From Crossaster papposus (taxonomy: Eukaryota; Echinodermata; Asteroidea; Velatida; Solasteridae), in NCBI GenBank assembly GCA_037893245.1, contig JBAIAA010000669.1:1550001-1614000 (forward strand): a DNA stretch of 64,000 nucleotides, written 5' to 3'. Made by a program: the position numbers and the translations under genes. Of this stretch, positions 41,196-53,699 are shown one piece after another. Numbering within the stretch: position 1 is the first letter of the stretch; each line of letters begins with the position of its first letter. The notes below the pieces were generated by a model, which was not told the origin of the DNA, searched no databases, and saw nothing but the letters and a program-made list of their open reading frames with translations.

Positions 41196-42323
41196 TATTC
41201 AAACCTGGCCGGTATGTATTTGTTTCCGCCTTCAAATCTTGATATTGCTGGCATGATGGCATCATATGGAAATCAATGAAAGGAATTGACTACTCGCTCA
41301 AAAAGAGCAGTATACAAATTGAAAAGGAATTGCTGTAGTAATTATGCACAAATCACCGGCTAATGAAACATTGATTCTATAATCGCCACTGGTATGTAAA
41401 ACAGTGATACCAAGCTTGGAAAAATAAAGAATGAAATAGTTCTATATACCATTTTCAACAGAAGATTCTTTCTCCCTGGAGTGCACAAAGAGCCTGTGTA
41501 CATGTCAATACCGCAAATAGAGGGCTTTTATGTAAGTACACACTCACATACTGAGGACACCTTGCAAACCGAGCGCGTCCTCGGTATGAAATTATGTAAA
41601 CAATGGGACTTTCGTGGCCATTTTTGACTGTTTTGGTTAAATATCAAAGCGTTTGGGAGGAGTCCTCGGTTCACGCATAAGACCTGACGTGGGGGGGTAT
41701 GCACATTTTTTACCCCGTCCAAAAAAACACCAAACAGTATTACCCTGAATGGCATAGCGCCCTCCGTTGGTTTCGATGAGTGGCACGTGTGACATCGAAG
41801 TAAATATCTCTAGTCTAGACAGGTCTTAACTAGTATTATAACATTGTTTTGGACTGAGTGTAGTGAGGCATATTGTAGTTTATGCGAAGACGTGGTCATC
41901 TGCAGCTAGCTAGGTGTACCATGGAGCTGCAATAGATTCGTGCAAATAGACGGTAAGTAGAGCGATTGTATTTGGAAGCTTGCATGTTACTCGCTATGAA
42001 TGTAGCTCACTATATGACATTGACATACTAATTTACGTTTTAATGTAATTTGTAGTCATGGCCTCTCTCACTCTAGTCTTTAGGATGGTGTGGGAAGTAA
42101 ATATGTCTAATTTCAGAATAATATAGAAGTTAGAACCAAATTAAACTGCTTTATTTTGCCAAACCAAGCATGACATGAGTTGTTGAGCACCGTGCGAACA
42201 AGAAATAGTTAATTGTAGTTATTTTATAAATAATAAAGCAAATAAGTAGCCACATAATTATTAATATTTACTTGTATTATCAGTTTGATGGTATATTGTT
42301 GTTGTATTGTTGTCTTGTTACAG

Positions 42324-42492
42324 CTAGCTAGTCTAGGTGTGGCTGACAGAACTACCATAACAAACATGAAACGGAGTAGTCGTCTTGATGGAACCTTGAA
42401 AAATCACCAGCATCATGAAGGGGAGAATGTAATCGCACTGTGGCCTCCAGATTCATCATGGTATCCTGCCGTAATAATGTCCTTCACCAAAG
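42324..42492 (+). CDS. Tudor-like exon of element B
   Basis: Same exon as at 14936, with acceptor TTACAG and donor AAAG|GTAAGT intact and the same ENVIALWPPDSSWYPAVIM segment. A donor of the preceding leader exon is conserved after 41952. Confidence 0.45.
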
Positions 42493-42499
42493 GTAAGTG

Positions 42500-42978
42500 C
42501 GGAGCCCCTAAAGGGACATATGACGAATACAAATGGAATGCCCTCAAAAAATGTTGTGTTCACGGTACCCTTGCGTCAAGACCGTGCTGTGAAACAAATC
42601 TCGTGATAATCAAGGAAGCCCTCAATAAGCCCGTTTTTGGAGTATTGATGATTGATGAACTGCATGCATAGATGGATGGCGTGCCCAAAACAAATGAACA
42701 ACTCGGTCTTGGAGCAAGACTAGCCGACTACTTGCCTAATGCTGACACAACGTCATATTTACTTAACCGATTTCTAACAATTGCACAAAATGATTTCGAG
42801 CGCACAAAATTATTTCAAGCGCACAAAAAATAAAGTATTTCGAGCTCACGAAAATATTTTTTTAGAGCGCACGAAATGATTTCGTGGGCACTAAATGATT
42901 TCGTGGGCACGAAATACAAAACTAAATTTATTTTGTCACGGTGATTACTATTCGTCATATGTCCCATTAGGGGTTCCG
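42500..42978. mobile_element. MITE nested in element B intron
   Basis: TIRs of about 28 bp at 42500-42527 and 42951-42978, same position as in element A. It holds one more ATTTCGTGGGCAC minisatellite unit than copy A, which accounts for most of the length difference. Confidence 0.8.
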
Positions 42979-43096
42979 TAGGTAAGAAATGTAATCCATA
43001 TGTAGATTCCCATTTGTCACACATAACTTAAGACAGCTGTATACCCTCTTACATCCCCCCATGACATGTACCACATGTAAATAAACAATGCCATTA

Positions 43097-43125
43097 CCCC
43101 CCCCCCCCCCCCCCCTCCCCCCCCC
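43097..43125. repeat. interrupted C-homopolymer
   Basis: 19 C, one T, then 9 C, against 18 C in element A. Confidence 0.9.
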
Positions 43126-43708
43126 TTCCGAACCAAAAACCAATATATATGATCTGTAAACAACAAATACTTTTCCCCATTCCTCTCCCACTACTCCCAA
43201 TTGCATGCAATCCCTTTAAAGTTTAATTAGTTGATTTTGTGGCTTTCTTATCAAGAAAGTACTGCGTCCGGTACACTGATGGTATGACACGCTGCCTATT
43301 TGAGCACCATGTGAGAAAATTACAATAGGATGCATTAATTAACAACAGACAGGTTAGGAAGAATACAAATGAAATTTGTAATTATTAGTATTATTATTAT
43401 TATTATTATTATTAATATGAACAACGCCTGTATAGTACGCTGCCTACAATTATTTAATTAGTGAACTGCTCAGTCTTAGAAGTCATATAATGAATGCACA
43501 TGACACAAATTCTCATATGAATTACATATATTTTTATGAAGAGAATAACTACCGGTATGTCGTCAGTTAAGTTGCACATCAAGGGCGAATGTGGGGTGGG
43601 GTGGTTGCTTGTGATGGTGTTAAAATGGATAGTATATTTTAGAGATAACCCAAAGAAATTGTTATTTGTTTAAAATTAAATGTGATTTTGATTTGATTTC
43701 TATGCCAG

Positions 43709-44605
43709 GTGGCCCATCCACTGTTCTCGAGTCCGCACTTAAATGGTTCGGACAGTCCACAAAGCAGTTCCAGTGGGGATGATGGCCCACAAGCTGATTC
43801 TGGTACAGGACCTGCCGTTTGTCCTCCTCCATATGAAGCCTCAAGTGCCGAGTCACAGAGATCATCAACCAAGGCTACTGAGACCTGTCACATAACAGTC
43901 ATGGAGACCAGCAATGAAAGTGGGCACAGGAAATGAGACAAGAAACACTTCTGCTTTTACTGTGAAGTACCTCAATCTAAGTTGCCCCGTCATCTCCAGT
44001 CATGTCACAAAGAAGAGAGCGAAGTTGTAGAGATTGCGTCTGAGACCAACCCAAGTGCCCGTAAGATACTTCTGTGGAAAATCCGCAATGTTGGTAATCA
44101 TAGGCACAATTGCCAAGTCCTTCGGGAAGGCCGGGGTGCACTTATTGTAGGATATAGGCCTAATCATAAGGTAGCTCCACATGCATACGGACCGTGCATA
44201 TATTGTTATGGCTATTATGTGCAAAGTGATCTCTGGTGTCACCAGTGCCCACTGAAACCTGCGCTCCCTGCACACTCGCATGGTAGCAGTACCACGACTC
44301 CTCTGCGTAGACGTGTTGCTTACAAGAGTGATTTGTTAAAGCCCCCACCTTTCGATGTGTCTTTCCAGTTGAACCAGGTTCTTATTCCGATGAAGAGAGA
44401 TGAGGTGACTCTGCTGGCCAAGAATGGCACTTTGATTGTGGAAGTAGCCAAGCGGGAATACGTGAAACTCGGGCACGATGTAGATCAACATGGCTACATC
44501 CGAAACAAGATACGGGAATTGGGTCGTCTTGTCATACAACTCCGCAAGAATACACACCAGCCAAATGCATCACTTGAATTATTTGTGCACCCCCACTACG
44601 CGTGA
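43709..44605 (+). pseudogene. zinc-finger ORF of element B (nonsense mutation)
   Basis: Copy of the 16282 ORF. Codon 76 is TGA (43934-43936) where element A has TGG (KWDKK), cutting the frame just before the first finger C82-x2-C85. Reading resumes to 44605 with further changes (R172Q, R177C next to the second finger). The junction with the recombinase frame carries the same overlap as copy A. Confidence 0.8.
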
Positions 44606-45747
44606 ATGATATCATCAAGGCTGTTCATGATGTAGCTGGCTTCAATGAAGACAAGCAGTTGTATGATGTCCCGTCTCTAGCCTTAAAGATTGGACATTCC
44701 ATCAAGAAGTGTGCACTCATACTTAAGGGAAATGCTCTAGAGTCTGGCCAAAAGCAAAAAGCGCAACACGCTGAAGAATTTCTGCAGTTGTGCGAACTGA
44801 CCTGGCGAGACCGTGTATCCACCCATGCACACAGAACACTGTACCAAGAAAAGCGCAACAAACCTAAAATTCTGCCGACAAATGCTGATGTTGTGAAAAT
44901 GTCGGCGTTCCTCCATGAAGCTGGCAACAGGGAAGTGGAAATTGTCCAGGATGCTCGGGGCGAACAAATCGGACCAGCTTGGAAGAGATTGAATGAAGTC
45001 GCACTGTGCCACCTTATTATGTTCAACCGCAGAAGGCAGGGGGAGGTATCAAAGATGAAACTAGAAGACTTCCAGAAGCACACAACAGCTAGTGTCAACG
45101 GGGAATGGCTGCTGACAGATCTTGAACGGCATCTGTGCAAGATGTTCAGAGTTGTCGAAATAGTTGGCAAGAGGGGTCGAACTGTTCCTGTGCTTCTCAG
45201 CAATGAGGCGGTGGCGTGGTTGAGTGCTCTGATTGCAAAGAGAAATGAAGCTGGAGTCGCCCACGACAACACCTACTTGTTTGCACGAAGTTCTTATGGA
45301 GGTACAGGTCATATAAGAGGGTGTGACTGTATGAGAGTGTACGCAGACTTGGCGGGCCTTGACAATGCTGCCAGCATCCGGTCTACAAAACTTTGTAAGC
45401 ACGTGGCTACCGCTTCTCAAATTCTTGCCTTGAAGGAACATCAACTTGAAACACTTGCAAACTTCATGGGTCATGATTTGCGTGTCCATCGCGAATACTA
45501 CCAGTTGCCAGATACTGTGCAGAGAGTCACCAAACTTTCTCGGCTTTTTCTCAGCTTGGAAAGGGGCAACTTGCCTTCCCAGCAGGGCAAATCCCTGGAT
45601 GAACTGCATGTCACTGGTGGTAAGGACACAGTCGTTTTAAATTATTTACTCAACAGCAAAAGAAAGACATTAATGATTACTTTTGTTGAAAAATACTTGA
45701 TCAGTAATTACTATTCACTAATACATCTTCAACAGCGAAAGAAATGA
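44602..45747 (+). CDS. tyrosine-recombinase-like protein of element B (probably inactive)
   Basis: 381 codons, nearly identical to 17175-18326. Box I RRRQGEV, GKRGRTVPV and GH...Y motifs are kept; the expected box II Arg is again Cys (TGT at 45394-45396). It ends two codons earlier (RKK stop). No separate promoter or ATG is evident, so it is best seen as the C-terminal half of a broken gene. Confidence 0.7.
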   Translation: MNDIIKAVHDVAGFNEDKQLYDVPSLALKIGHSIKKCALILKGNALESGQKQKAQHAEEFLQLCELTWRDRVSTHAHRTLYQEKRNKPKILPTNADVVKMSAFLHEAGNREVEIVQDARGEQIGPAWKRLNEVALCHLIMFNRRRQGEVSKMKLEDFQKHTTASVNGEWLLTDLERHLCKMFRVVEIVGKRGRTVPVLLSNEAVAWLSALIAKRNEAGVAHDNTYLFARSSYGGTGHIRGCDCMRVYADLAGLDNAASIRSTKLCKHVATASQILALKEHQLETLANFMGHDLRVHREYYQLPDTVQRVTKLSRLFLSLERGNLPSQQGKSLDELHVTGGKDTVVLNYLLNSKRKTLMITFVEKYLISNYYSLIHLQQRKK

Positions 45748-45881
45748 CTTTAGAATGCACATCAATATGAAACCAATGGACAGCCAGCATTTTAGTGTCG
45801 TGTCCTCAATATGATAGGTGTAATTCACACACACTCAAAGTGTCCTCCATTGGATAGAATGACAAGTATGCCCTCGGTGTG

Positions 45882-46090
45882 GTAGTGTGCGTTTGTATTG
45901 ACCGACAATCGTGGTCGTCGGACAAAAGAATTGGGAGTCAAACAATGGGTCCACGATTGACACAACGTCCACGATCTTTTCCCATGTACAAATCCTATGG
46001 CGATCATCAAAAAACGTTAGAGTATTAACAAAAGAGGGAAGACGGTCGGACAATACCCCGTCCACGATTGCCGGTCAAAACATAGCTGTG
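45882..46090. mobile_element. about 0.2-kb TIR element at the right edge of element B
   Basis: Extra DNA absent beside element A. Its ends are inverted: TATTGACCGACAATCGTGG near 45896 and the complement of TTTTGACCGGCAATCGTGG near 46075. Internal repeats of GTCCACGAT occur. It sits in a GT-rich target. Confidence 0.65.
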
Positions 46091-47649
46091 TGTGTGTGCG
46101 TGTGTTGACAAATGTAAATTTTCTGAAATTTTGGGACTCGTCAGAAGACATCCTTGCACTCACTATAGAAGATCCTCTTGAAATCCTCTGTATTTCGTTG
46201 ATTCTCATTGTGAATGTATCTGATGGTTGATCTACCTGCGGAGCTACGGACAAAGCCAGTGCTGCTTTGAGGAAACACAGCACCAATAAAAAGATAACTT
46301 CTCGGATTAGATCGACAGTCGATTGTAGATAATAATTAACCATTTTTATATAGCGCATAACACATAGTGATTAAACATGTCCCTATGCGCTGTAGGGAGA
46401 AAAAAGACAACACAATACAAATACAAGATGTACTAGGTTTCAAACAAAAATGCATGAATTAAATGTTAAATAAGTGCGTCTTTAAATCAATCTTGAACTT
46501 ATCAATAAAATCAATATTTTTTTAATGTTCCGGGAGATTGTTCCATAGGGTTGAAGCAATGTGAGCAAAGCTGCGTTCACCACATGACCTAGTCAAAACT
46601 GGTGGAATAACAAACAATTGTTTCTTATTAGAACAAAGATTTCTTGATGGTGTGTACAATGTTAACAGCTCTATCAATTAAGGTGGCGCAAAATTATAAA
46701 AACATTCATATGCCAACAACAACATTTTGAATGAAATACGAGAGTGAATGGGAATTTAATGTAGTTCTCTTAGGATAAGAGACACCGATTCATGTTTCCT
46801 AATGTGATACATAAGACGAGCTGCAGAGATAGATATCCCTTATGTGAGCAGGTGACCTTGGCTACAACCGACAGTCGCACAGTGAACTACTTTTCAGGCT
46901 GTGAAATAAATTCACAACAAAGCCACAATAATTGATTTTTTGAAGAGCATTGAAGCGCACTTCGTGTTATCACTACTATACAAATAGGTAGCCACTGAAT
47001 TTCAGTTTCACTACTTTGCCAGCAGTGAATTCAAATTGGTCTGCTTTTAATAAATATAACCCAACAATTGTCATGTTATACGCGTAAAAAGTCAAGGACT
47101 GAAGAGAAGGCGTTATGGAAGAAGCAGCGGCGCCACAGGCTCGTTGTTAATTAAAGAATGGCTGCCGAAAGATTTCACGAGTCCGTGCTTACACAATTAA
47201 GTTGCCAAAAATCGATAGACGTACAGGGTCCAACTTTATGAAGCTGCTAAGCACAAACATTTGCTTAGCACAAAAAAGTCTTGCTCATTAAAAACAGGTT
47301 GCCAGACAAAAATATACGTGCTTTTCATGCGTAGCAAAAACCAGCGGAATACCAGTCAAAAAACACTATACATCACTCGAAAATATAGTTTGTAACCCTG
47401 TTTTTGGAAAGTGGGAATGTTCATGCTCAGCAATGATTGTGTGTGCTTAGCAGCTCTTTAAAAATGGCCACTGTTTTGTTGATGGTTGCCTTGGTGACTC
47501 TCCCAAAAAATCAAAGAGAATTCAGCGGAGTTATTAGACCCTGAAATGCAGAACATTGATATTGGACGTGCAAGTGGGCGTGAAATTGATGCTTGGTACG
47601 TTCTGGTCTTAATTACGTTTTCTTGGTGTTAAAGAAAAACGTTTTCTCA
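46091..47649. other. upstream region of gene 7 (G-type promoter block with LINE)
   Basis: No gene. A more diverged version of the block before genes 3 and 4, with several changes in the proximal 300 bases. Confidence 0.65.
46332..46829 (-). mobile_element. 5'-truncated non-LTR retrotransposon fragment, copy 3
   Basis: Same insertion and TAGATA flanks (46326-46331 and 46830-46835) as copies 1 and 2, but with small indels that break the minus-strand frame. Confidence 0.85.
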
Positions 47650-47683
47650 AATAAAAGGCATTTCACTGATCGCGCCTCATTCG
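47650..47683 (+). promoter_or_regulatory. TATA-like and initiator-like site of gene 7
   Basis: AATAAAAG (47650-47657) replaces AATATAAG at the same distance from TCATTCG (47677-47683). Confidence 0.45.
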
Positions 47684-47706
47684 TGCAGTTCGTGTGTAAC
47701 AGCAAT

Positions 47707-48795
47707 ATGGGGAAGGTACGGAATTTCGGACTGTCTGTTCGACAAGTATTTGTAATTTATACTTTGTTGTATATTTTATTTTCTATCGTGCCCGTCTACC
47801 AAGGAACATTTTGCGGTCGTACACTCTCACAGGAATTCAGTGGTGCTAAAAACCGAGCACTGAAAAATGCCACAATTTGGTCGGGTAGAGTTGGTACTCT
47901 GGTCGGCTGTGTGAGTCTGTGCCACTCTTGGCCAGTTTGCGAGTCAGTCAATTACTTCAAGAACAATCGTAGGTGTGATCTCAACCACGCCACGAGAGTA
48001 GATGCGCCAAATGGCTTCGTTGAAGACCAAGCAAGCGTGTACTTCGATGGTAATACCAACACACCTTGCTTTTCCGTAGAAGATTTCAGTGATCACAGCG
48101 ACGTTCATACAATCGGATTCACCGCCACAGTGGAGCCACGTTACAGCGATTGCCAGAGTTTACTGAAGGAAGGTTGCAGTGTGAGCGGTATCTATATGGT
48201 ATTCCCTGTGGGATTCGCAGATGGTCTAAGAGTGTACTGCGACATGGAGACCGACGGTGGAGGCTGGCTTGTCATTCAGAGGCGTCAGGATGGCAGTGTC
48301 GACTTCTACCGCGGCTGGGCTGACTACCGCGTGGGCTTTGGTGACTTGGCTGGTGAGTTTTGGCTCGGCAACGACAACTTGCGCACCTTGAGTAATTCTA
48401 CTGGATCTTGGGATCTCCGAATCGATATGGAGGACTGGGATAACAACACGGCCTGGGCCGAGTACGGAGGTTTCCGGATCTATGGACAGGATTTTAGTCT
48501 GAATTTGGATTCGTACAATGTGGAAAGTACCGCTGGTGACTCCCTTACAGATAGACATAACGATATGCCCTTTTCAACAAAAGACAAGGACAACGACAGG
48601 CGTTCTCGTAACTGCGCAGAAATGAAGGAAGGAGCTTGGTGGTATGAGTTTTGTTCTGCGTCAAACTTGAACGGGAAGTATTTCACTTCGTCTTGGGTAG
48701 AATCAGAGGACTATCGTGCCATTATATGGGATTCGTGGAGAATTGGATATTACTCTTTGAAAAGTTGTAGTATGAAGATTCGATTGGCAAAGTAA
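47707..48795 (+). CDS. gene 7: secreted PAN-fibrinogen-related protein (G2 type, only intact type 2)
   Basis: 362 residues from the conserved ATG; the frame is open 38 codons upstream, but that is leader in sisters. Signal peptide 1-33 (VFVIYTLLYILFSIVPV), PAN domain with C36, C68, C72, C78, C90, linker with PCFSVEDFSDHSD, FReD with core GGGWLVIQRR and type-2 C-terminus: YGQDFSLNL, KDKDND Ca2+-site motif, CAEMKEGAWWYEFC, SSWVESEDYRA, IRLAK. It is the only complete type-2 gene of four, and its C-terminal 60 residues are the most divergent, around the region that forms the ligand pocket in ficolin-like FReDs. Predicted secreted glycan-binding protein. Confidence 0.93.
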   Translation: MGKVRNFGLSVRQVFVIYTLLYILFSIVPVYQGTFCGRTLSQEFSGAKNRALKNATIWSGRVGTLVGCVSLCHSWPVCESVNYFKNNRRCDLNHATRVDAPNGFVEDQASVYFDGNTNTPCFSVEDFSDHSDVHTIGFTATVEPRYSDCQSLLKEGCSVSGIYMVFPVGFADGLRVYCDMETDGGGWLVIQRRQDGSVDFYRGWADYRVGFGDLAGEFWLGNDNLRTLSNSTGSWDLRIDMEDWDNNTAWAEYGGFRIYGQDFSLNLDSYNVESTAGDSLTDRHNDMPFSTKDKDNDRRSRNCAEMKEGAWWYEFCSASNLNGKYFTSSWVESEDYRAIIWDSWRIGYYSLKSCSMKIRLAK

Positions 48796-51700
48796 GGTAA
48801 TTAATATTAAAATGACACTGACCACATTGGCTCAAACGCGTCACCAATTTGGCAATATACTTGATAATTTGGCACAATATACCTGATAGGCCTACGTGTA
48901 CTGGATACGTATGCGGCTCGGAAAAATCGCCATTAAATCAACAGTTTGCGTTGTTGTTTCATCTTGTACACTTTATGCAATTTACTTCTCATATTAAAAT
49001 GTTGAAATGTATAATTTAAAAGACTGATGCAATTATAACGCAAATTGGTGGTGTATAGGCGACTTTCCCGAGCCGCATACATATCCCGTACATGTATCAA
49101 GTCTATTCGTCCATAATAACGAATTTTAAAACGGGGAATATGAACGTAAAGTAAACGCACATATGCGGGAATACCACCCTAAAGGTCTCAACAATTGCGT
49201 CGTTTAAATTCAATAAATTTGAATATTCGGTCAATTCCGTTACCTCCATTTGAATTTCTTTTCTTGGGTATAAAAATAACAAAAAGGACAAATGTTTGCT
49301 ATTAATTATCGCGAAATCTCTAGGGTTCCTCTGAGCATGCAAGACTAAAAACTATTTTTAAATTCATATTATTGCAAAACTACTGAATGTTTCTGAAAAA
49401 TACAAATCTCTGAAAGGTACTGAAATCTGCACTGTGGCCGGTTGTTTTTACTTGTGTGACAAAGCTCAGGCATGGGTGTTTGTAAAGACAAATTATTTTA
49501 CGGTTTAAACACATAAAAAAAAAATGGCTGGGTCGATGAATCATTTCTTCTGATCCCTTTCTTTTTGTGGTACACTTACCTGACAAATTTAAGGTGATGT
49601 ATACCCTCTACATGGCCACCTTTCCTGTTAATGCATAGCTGGCATCTTTCTGTGATTCTATAAAGGTTTTTGGCAATATCGTATTTAGGCGAATTTCTGC
49701 ACTGCAAATATTTGAATCATTGCGACAGTTAATGATTATGTAAATGCATAACATTTGTAATGTTGTAATGTTGATAATTCTTCCAAATAGGCACTTTGGG
49801 AGACAAATTAGCGATAGTTTTGATTCACTTGGGAGACAGTGGCACTTAGGGAGACATTTCAGTGTCTCCCTAAGTGTCTAGCTACCCCACAAAACGATAT
49901 TTGGGAGTTATTTTTGCTCGGAGAAGACAGATTTGGGTCTAAATAGCATAAATATGAAATTTCGTGGAAAAAGCTCCAGGTAAAAACGGGTTAGGTTACA
50001 ATAAAGATTGTGCACGACTCTATGGGATTGTCTCCCAAAGTGCCCATTTGGAGGTATATTAATAAGAATTATCTTTAGCCTGATGTATAGGTCTTGCTGT
50101 ATAGCTCATATTATTTTTTTTGTTTAAACTTAAATCGTACGCGGTAGAGAATATATCATCTTGAATCAACGTAAAGCTTTTCTGGGTTTTAAATGAACGT
50201 TTGCGATTTTTCTCATTTGTTGTTGTGCATGACTTATCACCAATCCTTGAATGAGCAATATCACTCAATGAATATTATGCTTGCAAAAACAAAATTAGAT
50301 ATAAATTTGTGTTTGATTGAAAAGCCACAAAAGATCAAGTGGCAGTAAAAGTAGAATAAGCTAAAACAAAATTGTAAAAATTATGAATGTGTTTTACCTC
50401 AAATTAGAAATTTGGCAAATGAAGGGACTGGTTGTTTGGAAAAGTTATTCATTTGTATTTGCTGTCTTATTTTGGTTGCGGTTGGGGTTGTGTTTGAATG
50501 GCAGTTAATGATTATTAGTCAAAAGTGTTTAAAGGTATGATTCGATTGAAATGCAAAGTACGTTCTCAAGAACAATTGCTTTGTGTATTGTATCCGTGGT
50601 GTAGCACAGAAAGTATATGGAGTGAAACATATGTGAGTCATATATGAATTTTCTAACAATGTTTTAGCAGTCTGAAAATGTTTCGCAATAGTCTTAAATT
50701 GTGTACATTGATTTAGAAAATTTAAAAGTTAGGTTTGGCGAAACTGTAGTTTGGTATATGGTGTACTTTCCGTAGTTCGTTTTCTTTTTGCTTTGATGTA
50801 GTACTTTCAAAATTCGTGATTCTAAAACAATCAATGTGACTGTTTTGTTAGCACCAGAAGATATATTATTTTGAAATAACGTAGATCTTTTTAAGTTTTA
50901 GGTAAACATTTGTGATTTGCCAAATAAGTTGTTCAAGTTTTAAAATTCATTTATTTAAAACATCGATGTTAATAAGTGTTACGCTTTTAAAAGTGTATTC
51001 AGTGTTGCATGTAAAAACAATTTTGTATTAAAGCCGTGTTCCCATTGGATTTGTTTTTCTTTCAATCTTTAAGATTGGTGTTATTAGCCTGCATTGATGT
51101 ATTGGAAACATTTCTATCACTATTTGGTAAAGGAAATGTTGGCTGTAGATAAAGCTTTGAAAAGGCATAATTCAAAATTACATGTCTTTGTAATTTAAAT
51201 GTTGTTGTATTATGGTGTCATAATAGCGTTTTAATCCTTGATCAATGTTGAACCTATTTAATAATATCGCTGGAAACTAAGATGTCGAATTGGATGTCAA
51301 ATTGGTTTGATTAGAAGTTTTTCAATTGTAACATGTAAAATGTAAAGTGCAAGTTAATTATATGTAAAGTGCCAGTTAATGATTATGTAGCTCGTAATAT
51401 TTGTCAAAATTACTAAGATGTTCAAAGATATTGTATATGTATATTTGCGGTGGTAGCTCATAACAAGTGGTGAATTTAAAAATATATAAATGCATAATAT
51501 ATAAATGCACGTTTTAGAGTCTAAAAACTGTTCGTACAAGGCCACTGTTGTATTGTGACAAGGCGTTCGACCAACATAGTGCAGCCTAGCCGCGTCACGT
51601 GTAGTTGCTGTAAGTATACGTGAATGTGTGTGCACGCAACAAATCGACGTGTGCCCGGCAGCGCAGGACAGTATGCGCGTAGGCCCTTATGCGCGAACGC

Positions 51701-52440
51701 GTATTACCAAAACGTTCCCAGCAAAATGGCATACATGCAAAAAACCTGCCTATATTTTAAAGAAATTTAAACATTTAACACAAATTGCTCCCAAAAATGG
51801 CGACAAATTTAAAGTTCGTACGATTTATGATACAACGGATTCATAATACGTGTGTGGAAACGTTGGAGCAATTCAATGCAGTTTTCATGAAAATGATTTT
51901 CGCTCAGAACGCTCATTAGGCCTATGCCCTCCTGCCGAGCACCCGCATATATAAATTCGTGGTTCTAATACAATTATTCGGAAAATAATAAATGTGACTT
52001 TTTAGGATACAGAAAATCAACGTAGGCCTATATCTTGCCATGCTTTAGGTGGCCGTTTGTGATTTAATTTAACATTGGTGTTATAACGTTTATTAGGCCT
52101 AAGTGTTGCATGTAAAAAATAAATTAGTTATTAAGTAAAGAAACGACCGTTGTAAATACCGTGATAGGTATATCATAACGAATGCAATATGGAATTTGAA
52201 TGGAATATTATTGGAGTGTTGTTGGATAAAATGTAGTTGCAAACGAGTAGAAATATATGAATCATATTTAGGTTTGCAAACTGCATAGACATTGGTGTAA
52301 GACATGAATGACAACTGTAATGTCATGGCCAACTGGTCTGCTCGTGCTAATCTATGCACATAACCATTCCACAGTATACTGAGAATTCAATGTGTAAACT
52401 TTTCTTACGATTAAACTGACTGTTGTGACCAGGAATGAAG
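48796..52440. repeat. type-2 3' flank after gene 7
   Basis: No gene. Colinear with the flank of gene 5, including the 276-bp MITE, then with a degraded copy of the CCGGCAGAAG element (about 51650-51950). Confidence 0.65.
49780..50055. mobile_element. 276-bp MITE with GGCACTTTGGGAGACA ends, copy 2
   Basis: Same element at the same relative site as 33405, with the internal 14-bp hairpin intact; the left TIR here is the better match (CACTTTGGGAGACAAA). Confidence 0.8.
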
Positions 52441-52660
52441 ACATGTTGAACGGGAAAATAAAGATGGAGAAAGAAATTTGCTTCGTCGTATATTTTCTTT
52501 CGTGACTTCTGAGCAGAGTAACTTAATTTGTCCTTTATAGAGCCTGAAAGTTGACTCCTGATGGCGCGCTTCTGGGCCCTCGGAGTTTTGTAAATAATTG
52601 TTGGTACATTTATTTCTTAAGAAACCCCCCCCCCCCCCCCTCTTGCAGATCCTCTTGAAA
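52441..52660. other. deletion junction replacing a relic block
   Basis: Between genes 7 and 8 the relic block is reduced to a short diverged piece (GGGAAAATAAAGATGGAGAAA...) followed by a C-homopolymer (52625-52640), after which the promoter block resumes (GATCCTCTTGAAATCCTCTG). The small ORF and the FReD relic are missing here. Confidence 0.6.
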
Positions 52661-53645
52661 TCCTCTGTATTTCGTTCATTCTCATTGTGAATGTATCTGT
52701 TGGTTGATCTACCTGCGGAGCTACGGACAAAAACAGTGCTGCTTTAAGGAAACACAGCACCAATAAAAAGATAACTTCTCGGATCAGATTGGCAGTCGAT
52801 TGTAGATATCTCTTATGTGAGCAGGTGACCTTGGCTTAATACCGACATTCGCACCGTGAACTACTTTTTCAGGCTGTGAAATAAATTGACAACAAAGCCG
52901 CAATAATTGATTATCTGAAGAGCATTAAAGCGTACTTCGTGTTATCACCACGATACAGATAGGTAGCCACTGAATTTCAGCTTCACTACTTTGCCAGCAG
53001 TGATTTCAAATGGGTCAGTATTTGATAAATATAACCCAATAAATGTTATGTTATACGCGTAAAGAGTCAAGGACTAAAGAGAAGGCGTTATGAAAGAAGC
53101 AGTGGTGCCACAGGCTCGTTTTCAATTAAAGCATGACTGCAGGGAAATTTCACGAGTCCTTGCTTACATAATTAAGTTGCCAAAAATCGATAGACGTACA
53201 GGGGCCAATTTCATGAAGCTGCTAAACACAACAATTTTCTTAGCACAAACAAGTCTTGCTCATTAAAAACAGGTTGCCAAACAAAACTCTACGTACTTGT
53301 TTAATGCTAAGCAAAAACCAGCTGAATACCAGTCAAAAAACAATATACATCACCCGAAAATATGTTTTGTAACCCTGTTTTTGCCAAGGAAGAATGTTCA
53401 TGCTTAGCAATTATTGTGTGTGCTTAGCAGCTCCTTAAAAATGACCCCTGGATTGGTGAAAGGTTGGCGTGGTAACTCTCCCAGAAATTCAAAGAGCATT
53501 CACGGGATCTATTAGACCCTGCAGAAATAATGACTGTCAAGGAAACTTGATAGTGGCCGTGCCATTGGGCGTGAAATTGATGCTTGGCACGTTCTGGTCT
53601 TAATTAATTACGTTTTCTTGATGTCAAAGAAAACACGTTTTCTCA
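52660..53645. other. upstream region of gene 8 (promoter block without LINE)
   Basis: No gene. LINE site empty (GTCGATTGTAGATATCTCTTATG near 52794). From about 53350 it closely follows the gene 1 promoter. Confidence 0.6.
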
Positions 53646-53653
53646 AATATAAG
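53646..53653 (+). promoter_or_regulatory. TATA box of gene 8
   Basis: AATATAAG is kept, but the initiator region reads GCCTTTTCGTG instead of GCCTCATTCGTG and three bases are missing between the two. Confidence 0.4.
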
Positions 53654-53699
53654 GCATCGGTGATCGAGCCTTTTCGTGCAGTTGGTGTGGAACAGCAAA

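Larger units (their letters stand above)
41499..45881 (+). mobile_element. tyrosine-recombinase element B
   Basis: Second copy of the 14111 element at the same target (CACAAAGAGCCTGTG|TACATGTC). It shares the nested MITE, splice sites, ORF-junction frameshift and the Cys codon in box II, so A and B descend from one damaged insertion. The right flank has gained a further small TIR element (45882-46090). Confidence 0.75.

Noticed and set aside
47593..47706. Upstream 38-codon extension of gene 7
   Set aside because: It overlaps the TATA/initiator region and leader conserved in other G genes; no signal peptide would result.
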